Assembly (NCBI GenBank): GCA_012295275.1
Contig: CM022667.1
Coordinates: forward strand, 17,951,245 to 18,015,244
Reading direction: 5' to 3'
Length of the DNA: 64,000 nucleotides
DNA from: Chrysomallon squamiferum
Taxonomy: Eukaryota; Mollusca; Gastropoda; Neomphalida; Peltospiridae
The notes below the pieces were generated by a model that was not told the origin of the DNA, ran no database searches, and was given only the letters and a program-made list of their open reading frames with translations. The translations under genes and the position numbers were made by a program. How positions within the stretch are numbered: the first letter of the stretch is position 1; each line of letters starts with the position of its first letter. Below, in pieces: positions 1-10,999 of the stretch.

Positions 1-1836
1 ACTTTAAGTAACAGTGGTTACAATTTATAATAATCTGTATCAGTTTTCACTGGAAATAGATACAAAAATCAACGTGACTGATGCACAGGGTATTTTCTCA
101 GTAAACGAAGCTGATGCATATTCATTATTTCTGTTCAGATGGCGACATCGGTTGTATGACATCACTACTTACAATTTAGCACGTTTTATATTTATATGTA
201 ATTGTTAATTTACTTGTGCTGGTGTTGTAACTTCGTTATTATTTTCTTTATATAACCAAATATTAATAATAATTACAGGAAGTTGATATATATATATGTA
301 TTTAAAAGGCTTATTGTTCGGTTGTTATTAATATATAAATAATTTTTATAGAGACTTTTATACAAAGTAATTGGTCCTGGTGAAAGTAAGTGGTAGAAAT
401 GATTAAGTGATTATTTTATGATCACTTATTGTATACTGATAGATTATTTCATTAGTATCAGACTGAGTGGGACTATATTAATGGCATTACAAGTTTATTA
501 TTTTGTTAGTTCTGCTTGAACATATGATAATGATATCATGTAATAATATGATTATGGAAAGTTGAACAATAGCAGTTTTATTCATAGATAACTCCTTACG
601 GAAGAACAAACAGTTGATATTAATATTTATAATCATATTCATATTATTGCTATTGATGTTTTTGTTGCTTTTGTTGTTCTTGTTGATGCTGCTGCTGCTG
701 CTGCTGCTGTTGTTGCTGTTGTTTATTTCATCATCATCGTGACTTTTAAGAATAAAATAGTAACCGTATTTACAGTGAGAAATGCATCAACCAAAACGAA
801 GAATGTTAAATACAATATTTCTATTCCTTTCAGTCTTTGCTATGTACGTTTGATTAGCATGTACAAATATTTTTCGGTAAAGAACTGCCACAGGAGGACA
901 AATTCAAATGACAACCTCACAAACAACATATGACGCTGACAAGATCCGAAACCCGTACTGTGGCGGCAGGCGAATACACCAGTGAACCTCCGAAACAGAC
1001 AACCTTAAACACCGCGAGGAGATGACAACAGCAGGCTTTCTTTTCATATCATCATTGGACAGAGAAAATAACACCAGATTTGTTAGCCTTTATTATAGAA
1101 AGTTTGTAAACCATACATTAATGATATTTTAGGTATTATGCATTTTGAAAGTGAATATGATGATAAGTGATAACTTATGAACACTATGAAATTTTCAAGA
1201 GTAGTTCACATAAAGGCCATTGTTTTTCAATCTCATGTCTGCAAAAAAAAAAACACCAATAAAACAATAAATTCGAGGTTTATTTGTTAAACATAAGGCA
1301 GAATCTTTTAAGCGTATTCGACCGTTTTTGTTTTTTACGATTTTTTCTAACATTCATTTGTTATTTTTACCTATTTCCATGTTTCGCTTTATTGTAAGAT
1401 TTTCAAATTACGTCTTAATAAAAAAATAAAAATCCCCCTAACTAAATAACTGATATTTAAAATCTCTTCCTTGGTTTAAACATATAGTAAATTAGCATAA
1501 CATAGGTAATTCGCCTTTTCTGATAAAAGTGCCCCTAGTGGCCGTTAACATTGATATTCTAAACTGAAACAAATGTAACAAATCTCTCTCTGTTCAGTTC
1601 CCCTGTTCAAACAAACTTTCTACAAGTTAACATCACACCTCAGGAAGCTAGTAATATATTCGTAAACGCAGATCTCATTTGATCTACCGAAATAAGTGAC
1701 AATTTTCCAACCTGTCCTCCTTTAATGAGCAATATTTCAAAAGTGGCCTTGTTGTTCATTTGACATCGGATCTCGAAAACAGCGAACAGGGCAGTATGTA
1801 GGTGTCTGTGTGTGTGTGTGTGTATTTGTGTGTGAG

Positions 1837-1887
<51 letters not shown>

Positions 1888-2340
1888 GAGCTTATTTACA
1901 AACTGAAAAGGAGGTAAGCCCTTTTGGACTATTAATAAACTTACTACAGATAACATAGACAGATGGGCAGAGACATACAGACAGACAGACAGATAGGTAG
2001 AGAGATACATTTATTGATTGTTTGATTGATATAGACAAACAGACAGACAGACAGACAGACGGACAGACAGATAGACAGATAGATAGATAGATAGATAGAC
2101 AGATAAATATATAGGTATATATATATACATATATATATAATAAATGCATACACAGATATGATAGATCAGACTGGATATATAGATATAATTTTATAACCGT
2201 TACTATTCAGTTAATTTAACTGGATTGTCTTTTCCACTGCCAAACGGTTACTCTGTCGATGTTGATTCGTGAATTCATAAGTATAAAAAAACACGTTTAA
2301 CGACATTACCACATAAAAGGGGAGTATATTTATCGCAGAG
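1..2340. other. Gene-free left flank with microsatellites
   Basis: No convincing exon is seen. A TTG/CTG triplet tract lies at about 660-722, a (TG)n tract at about 1800-1886, and a GACA/GATA tetranucleotide tract with an adjoining AT-rich run at about 1963-2140. The reading frames over these tracts (His/Thr or Leu/Ser/Tyr/Ile strings) are simple translations of the repeats. A slightly GC-richer patch around 900-1050 has a short open frame but no clear splice sites. Confidence 0.6.
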
Positions 2341-2664
2341 TTAAATACATCTTAAAATAAAGTCATTAATTTGTTTGGTGTAATAGATTCTAGGTAAATT
2401 ACATTTTTCAAGGCATCCAGCTGAAATGTTATCGTTGTAGAGAAAACAGTTACCTGAATCCTCTTCAAACACGTTTGTACTGCACAGTTCATCACTTGTA
2501 CAGACAACCGCACACTCTACAACACTTCTCAACTTTACTTTTCTTATCAGATATTTCTCTGAAATCATCTTGTTTCGTAAATTTGTGTTCTCTATACAAT
2601 CATTTTGTCGTATCAGAGTATTTACATTTATGCCTATAGTACTGTCTACTGGCAATACTAACAT
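2341..2664 (-). CDS. Hypothetical short secreted protein, PAN/apple-like
   Basis: A 107-residue frame from the ATG at 2664 to a TAA stop. The frame stays open upstream to about 2727, where an AG (caatttcag) could be a splice acceptor, so this may be the last exon of a longer gene. The extended N-terminus is hydrophobic (FISTFVVIMLVLPVDS), like a signal peptide. The body has spaced cysteines (SVVECAVVCTSDELCS, then GNCFLYND, then GCLEKC), resembling the ECA-C-C-x-CYL pattern of mollusc PAN/apple domains, which bind protein or carbohydrate outside cells. Length suits one domain. The family call is by pattern only; a chance frame or a decayed fragment is possible. Confidence 0.4.
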   Translation of the reverse strand: MLVLPVDSTIGINVNTLIRQNDCIENTNLRNKMISEKYLIRKVKLRSVVECAVVCTSDELCSTNVFEEDSGNCFLYNDNISAGCLEKCNLPRIYYTKQINDFILRCI

Positions 2665-2674
2665 AATAACCACA

Positions 2675-2776
2675 AAGGTAGAAATGAAGAGTTTGGTTTC
2701 TGAAATTGTCCTGCGAAGTCCGAAAAATATTTGAAGTTCATTTTAAAGATTTGCGTTGCAGATTAATTGGTTGTTA

Positions 2777-2808
<32 letters not shown>

Positions 2809-4339
2809 CTTCTGGTTTAATTAATTATTTATGTGGAATTATTTTAATAACAGTCAATATTTAAGTGGTTTTAACATTTATTTATTTTAATTTTGTTTAG
2901 TGTTTTACATATACACACAATACACACTATATACGTATATAGCTTCCGGTCTAATTAATGATTAAAGTGACATTCTTTGAACAACAGATTATATTTACGT
3001 TGTCCTAACATTTATTTCTTAGCCTGTTGTGTTATACACTGGCAGATTCACTGGCGATCTCCATCTTTCACTGAAACAATTAACTGAATTTCGTATGAAA
3101 GATTATAATTTGAACAATTTTCCTTCCTTGCTTGTTAATAGATTTTTTTCTCATTCTTAACCTGAGCAGAAAAGGTATCGAAAATATGCCAGTTTTAAGT
3201 GAATGTCATTCAATATTAAAAGAAATGCTAGACATTCCGCGAATTTTAAAATAAGTTGTGATTAGTAAAATAAATGAATCCGTCTCAAACTAATTTATTG
3301 AAAAATAGACAGTGGTGCTGTCATGTAGGGACCGAGCAAAAGTGTCCGTACATTGCAGGCATAAAAATTACAGACAATGTTTTTGAACACATTTACAATC
3401 TTCATTCACATACACGAAACATAAATCAGTGTGTCACTGCAAGCACGATGGATTTCTCCTAAAACACAATTGCAATCGAGTTCATTGATGGATGCCCCAA
3501 AAAACATAGTCAGCATGTCATAAAACTCACAATAAGCATAAGTTATATTTATGTTTTAAAAAATCTTCCTTCTAAGACCCATACAGAGCTCAGATCTGGA
3601 CCATCGTTTCGACCTCAAACGTCCACTATCAGGCGATTTTTATAAAATATAAATATACATGGAATGATGTTGAATTACTTAATTATCAAAATTATGTATC
3701 AAATGGGTTGAACTCGTATGCTTGCGCGTTCAGTAGGTGTCTCCTGATCTAAGGGACATAGCCACCGAAAAACAATCCGGACTCAGAAGTGTCCGTAAAT
3801 CGTAGGTGGATGGTCATTACAGGGGCCGCTGAAGACAGGTGCCACTGAATATTGCGCCCTGAATATAGCTATAAAGAGTATCTCTATGTTACGAGTTTGA
3901 GTTTAGCTAAAGGACTGGTTTAAACGATTTTCCATTACAGAGTTTTTGTTAACTACTGCAGCACTGATATACACTCCTGGGTATCTGTTAGTTTATATAC
4001 CGGTTGTGTACTGTATAATCTATCTCTAAAATGGTTACTTGTGTGATCGGTTTACGTCTGGATAATGTATGCATTTATATTATCGCTCTGTGCGTGTTCG
4101 TACGTATATTCGTGTTTGTATTATACGTTTGTATGTATATGCGCGTATGTATATATATATATTAGTATGTACATGTATATAAATATGTTTATAGGTAAGA
4201 ATGTAGATATATAATTATAATATATATATATATATATGTATGTAAGTATGTATATACATATATACGTATACATATATATATGTATGTATGTATGTATACA
4301 TATACATACATATATACATATATATATGTATATGTATAC

Positions 4340-4371
<32 letters not shown>

Positions 4372-4584
4372 GTATACATACATATATATATATATGTATA
4401 TGTATACATACATACATCTATATATATATATATATCTGTATCTGTACGTGAGTGAATATATTTATATATACTGTATGCATGTACAGTGTATAATTTTATG
4501 GATATACAAATACATATATCTATAGATCTGTGTATGTGTATGTGTCTTGTCTATATTGCGGGGTTAAGCTACACATTGATACTT
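2675..4584. other. Gene-free interval with AT and ATGT/TATA microsatellites
   Basis: There is an (AT)n run at about 2778-2807 and a long compound TATA/ATGT/ACAT tract at about 4130-4440, which gives spurious Tyr/Ile/Met/Cys-rich frames on both strands. A short + frame at 3274-3462 has no family resemblance and no splice context. Nothing else is recognised. Confidence 0.6.
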
Positions 4585-6016
4585 TCAGGTAGAAACTTCG
4601 TTATCAACTCCTTTATCGAAGGTTTCTTCATTTTTGTCACTGACACTGTTATTTCTTTGTTCATTAAGTTGAACGGCCGTCATCACATCTGTTCTGTCTT
4701 CGCACTTTCTGTCATCTTTTATGTTCTGAAAATATTTGTTTTCCTCGTTTTCTTCATTATTTTCCTTTGTGAATTCTGGAAGACCGTTTTTGTCTGTAGT
4801 GTTCAGAAGACCATTCTTGTTATCACAGGTTTTCTCTTTCAAATGATGAATACCATCTTTGTCTGTAGCTGCTTCCTGAATACCATTTCCTTCACCATCT
4901 TTGTCTGTGTCTTTAGAAACACCTTCTTTATTCCCTTCTCCATCTCTGCCTTTCATGCTTTTATCGAATGCTGAACTGGAATTTCTTTCTCTCGAAATGA
5001 TACCCTCATTCTCTACAGGTGCCTTGAAGCATTCGGAAGCCCAAAAGCCAGAAACGCCTTCATGTGACGTAAGAAATCCCTCGCGGTTCTGACTCTTGTT
5101 ACTTCCAGCAGAACTCTGCAATAGAAGTTTCAAAAATAAAACAGAAATAAATAATAATAATAACCACAAATACTTGATCGTTTCATGCACAGTTTAGTAA
5201 CACCTACGTTCATGAAAAAATAATAGTTATAGCTTCGTGTTTTTCTGTGTAGTTATACTTTGTACAAGAGGTTTGGTTTTATCAAATATACAGGTTTCTA
5301 TAATTATTTGTGTCTGGCGAATTCTGGGATCTATGATTTTAAGTAAAATGTAAATTACATAATTTGAATTTACAACGTAAAATAAATAAATAAGTATATA
5401 TATATATATATATATATATAAAGATTATAATACTGAACATAAATATGTATTAGTATTATGCTATTCCTGCTACATTAAGTTTATATTGCTAATAAATGTC
5501 AGATATCAGTGGAACATAGATAGGTAGATAGAGTCAGACAGACAGATAGTCACACAGACAGACAGGTAGGTAGGTAGGCAGATAGATAGATAGATAGATA
5601 GATAGATACAGAGATAGGTAGAGGGTTAAGTGAATGTAACACAATGTACATACCCGTTTGTATGTTCTAGAGGAGCTAAAATAAACAAATATTTACTAAT
5701 TTATAATTATGTAATAAATAAGCAAACACATATAAGTGCACACATAAAAAATACAAATACAATGTATATGTATGTGTCTGTATGTGTTTCTAGTATGTGA
5801 TGTATTACAGACATTATAGTTATATTCAGAAATAAAGATTATGAGAGACAGACAGAGAGAAAGAGAGTCAGTGTACATACTGTTCAATGAAAAATTATCA
5901 GATATAAAGAATCACATATCACTCTATTCATACTAATTCGACAAAAGTCAGATATCCATAGACACTTTATATTTCTTTGTAATGATTCTGAGCGTTAAAT
6001 CCTTTGTTGTTGCGTT

Positions 6017-6110
<94 letters not shown>

Positions 6111-8832
6111 AAATAAAAAGATGAAAACAGAAAAAGTGGAGGAAGTAACGAATAGGTTACAAGTACATGATCCAGTACATGAAGAAAAAAACCGGAAATG
6201 TTTTCCAAAGAAAATAATGTGTAAGCAACCTGTCTTTTCTGTATGCTGCTTGCGACGTTCGAGACAGTTCTCTCAGTTTACTCATTTCTTCGTCGTCAAC
6301 GTGATATCGTGGTTTCAGTGAGATTTTCGCTCCATTCATTACATACTTAGAGTCTACTCTGTGTTTCATCTAAAAGAATTAAAATCAGCACTAAAACAAT
6401 GTTTTGTTTGCAAATGTCTATCTACGTATTTGTATATTTTTCTATATGTCTGTATATCTGTATATCAGTCTGTCTGTCATATATATATATATATATATAT
6501 ATATACCTACCTATATGCATATCTATCTAATCTATCTATATGTCTATATAACTATTTACTTATTTATCTTTTGTGTCTATCTAAGTCTGATACATGTTCC
6601 TGTATCTATACTTATACATCTAACTGGCTACGTATATCTCTGTCAATACGTTTCTGTATGATTTCACACAACTCAGATGTATTTCAATATGACACACCTA
6701 TCAGGTAACTTACCTGTAAGTTTTTCTTCATTGTTCGACATTTGTTCAGGTCGTTTCTCTCTTTCTCCAGTCTGAGAGCTTGAAAACTCGAATTCCATCT
6801 TCCTCGTCCTCTGTCCTCTGTCTCGCTGTCTCCTTCAGCCATGTTAGTGTTCTGTCGATTAAAAACAGCACTTGTATACAACAGAGAAATATACATTTGT
6901 TATCAAAATTACTGTTCTGGAGATTTGCGCAAACACATATTCAAATATCTACCTACATATGAGTGTGTATATGTATGTTTGTATATATGTATGTTATGTA
7001 CGTATAGAGAGAGAGTAAACAGAAAGGAAGTTGATAGATAAATACATGTATATGTTTAGATAGATAACAAGACAGGCAGACAGACAGCGAGACACATAAT
7101 CATAGAGAAAGACAGAGAGATAGATAGACACATAATCATACAGAAAGACAGAGAGATAGATAGACACATAAGTATACAGACAGACAGAGAAATAGATAGA
7201 CACATAATCATACAGTCAGAAAGATAGACAGACACATAATCATACAGAAAGGAGACAGGTAATTGACAGATATACAGACACAAACAGATACACACGTATG
7301 CTACTCACCAAATATTTACCGAATGGACCTTTAGCTGGCGAATTCTTGAACGAGTGAGGCAGTAATGAATTCTTCGCAATACAGACATCTGATGTTCCTA
7401 ACCCTGTTATCATGCACCTCTCCGCAGTCACACTGAAAACAACAGAAATAATTATGTGTATACATATTATTCTTAATTGTTTTTAGTTTCACGCATCCTA
7501 TTAATATATATGTATATATGTATGAGTGTATGTATGTATGTATGTATGTTATGTATGTATGTATGTATGTATGTTACGTATGTATGTATGTATGTATGTA
7601 TGTATGTATATATGTATGTATGTCCTTATTTAACTATGCGTAAACACAACCTACCAAATATATTTGTGTAAATTAAAAATAAAAACAAATTTGGAATACT
7701 TTAAAATGCACTACAACCTATATTTTTACAGATGTTATAAGATAATGAACGAACGCAGTACTAGTATATATTTTACAGATCACGGTTTACCGCACAAACA
7801 ACAATAACTAGTGAAGGTCAAGTTATCGTTATAATTATTATTTCTAACGTCACACCTGATTTCTCACCTGTAAATAGATCACATGAACTGACAGGAAACA
7901 TAATAAAAGTGTTTTCTAGAAACAGCACAATACCTGGACAGGTAGACAGGCTTGAATATAATTTACTTTATTTGTAAATTAATGTTCGAGTTTAATATAT
8001 TTCTATTTATAATTTATGGTTGCGTATTATACCAGATACTGACTGACTGAATAATTGATTCTTTGATTCATTCAATAATTGATATATTTTAAAATTTATT
8101 TATTCATTTATTTAATTAGTTAGTTAGTAAGGTATCCTTTTCGAAATTACGTGCTGTAATACTGTATATAAAAAAAAGTTTTACAATATTTATCCTCTGT
8201 TTTTCTGATGTGCTATTTTCCCATTATAACCAGCGCCTCACCCGCAGGCCTAATAATAAACACTTACTATAAGTGAAAACGTTTAGTTTGCGTCCTCTAA
8301 AAACTATGTATGTATCAGAAATATTATTTTACATACCATAACTGATGGCAGAAAATTTGTAATTAGATTTGACATCCTATAGTACATGAAACTGTATCCA
8401 TTTTGTTCTAAAGACGTTAAACAAAAACCAAATTTCTTCCTATGTTTACAAAACTCACCAAATTATAGCCGAATTTTCTCCGCTTTAGTTTTTTTTTCTT
8501 TTCTTTTCTTCTGTGGTGTCGTAAAATATTAATCTATTCAGCCAAACTGACCGCGATATCTAACTGAACTATAGGACTATAGTACATATGATAAAAAAAA
8601 TAAAATGTGGATATCAATACTGCATTCCGTGTACGTCTATATAGTATCGGTTTGTTCATTATCATTTCCATATGAATAACTTCATGCAGTAATGTACTTG
8701 TAATGTCACACTGTGACATAAACAGATGTATGTAATTCTCGCTTCTTTGACGTAAACAAAAAAAATCGTGTGTATATATACTTGCCATTGGCAACTCATG
8801 TAGGAACAGTTTTAAATACGAGTATTCTAAAC

Positions 8833-8867
<35 letters not shown>

Positions 8868-9292
8868 TTTTGCATATGTGTGTGTAGGTAGATAAGTAGG
8901 TAGTTAGGTATGTAGGTATGTTTGCTACTTAAATATGCAAGTACGTGTGAATATATATATATATATGTATGTGTGTATAAACATACGTAAGTGTATCACA
9001 TCTTCTACGTCTGTGCGCACAAAAACAAAAATTCCAAACATTCTTAAAGCTGACTATGAAACATGTACCTGCTGAGAACTGATTCTTTTGACCTGCTCTT
9101 TGTAATGGACTTCACTTCAGTACCGCGTTTGCCGTAAGTAAAAGCCGCAGCAAGGATCCGGGTCTGGGTTTTCGCCGGGTGCTGTAGTAGCCGTCTGTCA
9201 AAACGACCGGTCACTGTAGGCGGTGACACGTAATGCATGTGACTGCGTTTAGAACTTCTGATACTGCTATCTACTGAATTCATTGTCCTCAT
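4585..9292 (-). CDS. Unrecognised six-exon gene with a 22-nt micro-exon
   Basis: Coding exons in transcript order: 9292-9069, 7432-7309, 6851-6714, 6369-6230, 5675-5654 and 5115-4585. They join to 1179 nt, 392 aa. Phases agree at every junction: exon 1 ends in phase 2, exons 2 and 3 in phase 0, exon 4 in phase 2. The 22-nt exon (acceptor ttattttag, donor gtatgt) returns phase 2 to phase 0 and opens the 531-nt last exon. Without it the last exon stops after 34 codons, giving a 242-aa alternative. The product is hydrophilic: a basic Ser/Arg-rich N-terminus (DSSIRSSKRSHMHYVSPP), a charged helical centre (FQALRLEKERNDLNKCRTMK) and a 170-residue acidic tail rich in D, N, K, E and G, with TDKDG/TDKNG repeats. 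No signal peptide or catalytic motif is seen and no family is recognised. A hydrophobic run just upstream of the last exon (MHETIKYLWLLLLFISVLFL) is probably the polypyrimidine tract read through. Confidence 0.55.
5397..5616. repeat. (TA)n and GATA/GACA/GTAG microsatellites in last intron
   Basis: A (TA)n run at about 5397-5420 and a compound tetranucleotide tract (gatagata, gacagaca, taggtagg) at about 5518-5616, just downstream of the micro-exon in the transcript direction. Confidence 0.85.
6020..6108. repeat. (CT)n microsatellite, ~89 bp, perfect
   Basis: About 44 uninterrupted CT units inside an intron of the gene on the - strand. It gives poly-(Ser-Leu) and poly-(Arg-Glu) frames that should not be read as protein. 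Confidence 0.97.
7050..7250. repeat. Minisatellite, ~36-bp unit (cataatcatacagaaagaca core)
   Basis: About five imperfect copies of a unit starting cataatcatacagaaagaca and ending gatagatagaca. It is built from GACA/GATA motifs and lies in the intron between coding exons 2 and 3 of the unrecognised gene. It creates overlapping Ser/Leu/Tyr/Ile-rich pseudo-frames on the - strand. Confidence 0.85.
7506..7625. repeat. (ATGT)n microsatellite
   Basis: About 25 TATG/ATGT units with two short interruptions (ttatg, ttacg), located in the first intron of the gene on the - strand. Confidence 0.95.
8150..8588 (+). repeat. Dispersed repeat, copy A (~440 bp)
   Basis: Direct repeat of 9579-10053. Shared blocks include ccataactgatggcagaaaa, catgaaactgtatccatttt and gtggtgtcgtaaaatattaa, with many substitutions and small indels. 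It lies in the first intron of the unrecognised gene. No coding potential or terminal structure was identified, so it may be a local duplication or a non-autonomous transposon of unknown family. Confidence 0.85.
8839..9060. repeat. (AT)n and TAGG/TATG low-complexity tracts
   Basis: An (AT)n run at about 8834-8858, TAGG/TATG-rich sequence at about 8885-8925 and a second (AT)n at about 8951-8966. These lie just 3' of coding exon 1 on the - strand, in its intron. Confidence 0.8.
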
Positions 9293-9578
9293 TCCGAGAG
9301 ATAAAAAATAATAATAACAAAAGAAAAAGAGAAATGTAGTACAGGGGTGTAAATTTATATATACACTCACACATTCACACACACCCACGCGCGCTGACAG
9401 ACTGAAGACAGAAGGAAGAAAATCAGATAGTTAGATAGACAGACATACAGACGGATAGTCAGATAGTTAGATAGACAGGCAGACTGATAAATAAATACGT
9501 GGACACATATATTATAAACAAACATATATGCATGCATACATACAACGTGTAATTCAAAATTAACCCTTTTAAAATAAA

Positions 9579-10053
9579 GTTCTATAATACTGTATTTAAA
9601 AAATACTTTACAGTATTTATCCTCAGCTCTTCGAATGTGCCATTTTCACATTATAACCAGTGTCTCACCCCGCAGGCCTAATAATAAACACTTGCTATAA
9701 GTGAAAACGTTTAGTAGGTGTCCTCTGAAAACTATGTATGTATGTATGTATGTGTCAGAAATATTATTTTAAATACCATAACTGATGGCAGAAAATTTGC
9801 AATTAGATGTATACTAATGATGCCACTAAATACAGATTTGACGTCCTATAGTACATGAAACTGTATCCATTTTGTTCTATAGACATTAAACAAAAACTAT
9901 ATTTCTTCCTTTGCTTACCAATTCTGAAAACATTATAGCCGATTTTCTCCTCCTTCGTTTTTTCTTTTCTTCTGTTCTGTGGTGTCGTAAAATATTAATC
10001 TTCTAAATCAAACTTACCGCGATATATAACTAAACTATAGTACTATAGCACAA
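9579..10053 (+). repeat. Dispersed repeat, copy B (~475 bp)
   Basis: Second copy of the repeat at 8150-8588, 5' of coding exon 1 on the - strand, so the two copies flank that exon. Copy B carries an extra stretch of about 30 bp near 9810 (gtatactaatgatgccacta) that copy A lacks, and an expanded tatg run near 9735. Confidence 0.85.
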
Positions 10054-10085
10054 ATCACACACACACACACACACACACACACAAA

Positions 10086-10122
<37 letters not shown>
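10046..10122. repeat. (CA)n microsatellite
   Basis: Two (CA)n runs separated by an aaatcaca interruption, abutting the right end of dispersed repeat copy B. Confidence 0.95.
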
Positions 10123-10127
<5 letters not shown>

Positions 10128-10359
10128 CACACAGAAGCACACAGTATAAAATATAGCAAAATGTTAATATTTTTTAATTACCTGTCTAGGTTTGTGAGTA
10201 TGTTTTTTGTGTGTGTGAACTTATTTCTGTACCTACTATTTTTTTGTACATTTTAGCATTTTTGTATATCTTTATAGTGTTTGTTTACGTATTATTCGCC
10301 ATGTTTATGTGTGTAAACGTTTCTCTTTGTGATTTTTTTAGTTGTCTCTTGTTTTTCTG

Positions 10360-10640
10360 CTGTGTTGGTATGTGTACTTGTTTTTCTGTTTGTGTTGGTA
10401 TGTGTACTTGTTTTTCTGTTTGTGTTGCTATGTGTACTTGTTTTTCTGTTTATGTTTCTATGTGTACTTGTTTTTCTGTTTGTATCTGGATTTTTGCAGG
10501 TACTGTTTCTGATTGTCTGCATTTGTCTGTGTTCTTTTCCTGTGCCTAAATATTAACATGTGTTTGTAATCTGTGTTTGTGTACCTAGGGTTTCTGTTTG
10601 TGTTTACTTGTGTTTACTTGTGTTTACTTGTGTTTTTCTC
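10360..10640. repeat. 30-bp minisatellite, then 10-bp tgtttacttg repeats
   Basis: About four copies of a 30-bp unit (tgtgttggtatgtgtacttg then tttttctgtt) at about 10362-10485, followed by four tgtttacttg decamers at about 10596-10635. Because 30 is a multiple of 3, frames stay open on both strands (Cys/Phe/Val-rich on +, Asn/Thr/Arg/Lys-rich on -). I see no splice or family support for coding. Confidence 0.85.
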
Positions 10641-10806
10641 TCTCTTTTGAGAAGATTGAGTATACTGTGTCTGTGGCTATTTGTGTATTTATATGTATTT
10701 CCCTGATAAGTGTGTAATGATATACGTACGCTGGGTTTTTAATTTAAAGAAAATAAATAAACAGAATACAGAAAGACAGAGAGCCAGAGGAAAAAAAAGA
10801 TGCAGA

Positions 10807-10975
10807 GATACATACATACATACATAAATACACACACACACATACATACATACATACATACATACATACATACATACATACATACATACAAACATACATA
10901 CAAACATACATACTCACATCCATGCATGCATAGGTACCTATACACATACATACATATACATATACTTACACTGAC
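10807..10975. repeat. (ACAT)n microsatellite
   Basis: A long ACAT/ATAC tetranucleotide tract with a short (CA)n interruption, giving spurious Tyr/Ile/His/Thr frames on + and Met/Tyr/Val/Cys frames on -. Confidence 0.95.
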
Positions 10976-10999
10976 AACACATGAAATACAGAAAAGGTT

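Noticed and set aside
4121-4525. Overlapping Tyr/Ile/Met/Cys-rich frames on both strands
   Set aside because: Direct translations of a TATA/ATGT microsatellite; no codon bias, splice sites or family likeness.
4486-4974. 162-aa Phe/Val-rich membrane-like frame on + strand
   Set aside because: Antisense shadow of the acidic last exon of the - strand gene.
6004-6321. 105-aa Ser-Leu repeat protein on + strand
   Set aside because: Translation of the (CT)n tract joined to the antisense of a real exon (6369-6230 -).
10292-10522. Asn/Thr/Arg/Lys repeat frame on - strand
   Set aside because: Open only because a 30-bp minisatellite unit is a multiple of three.
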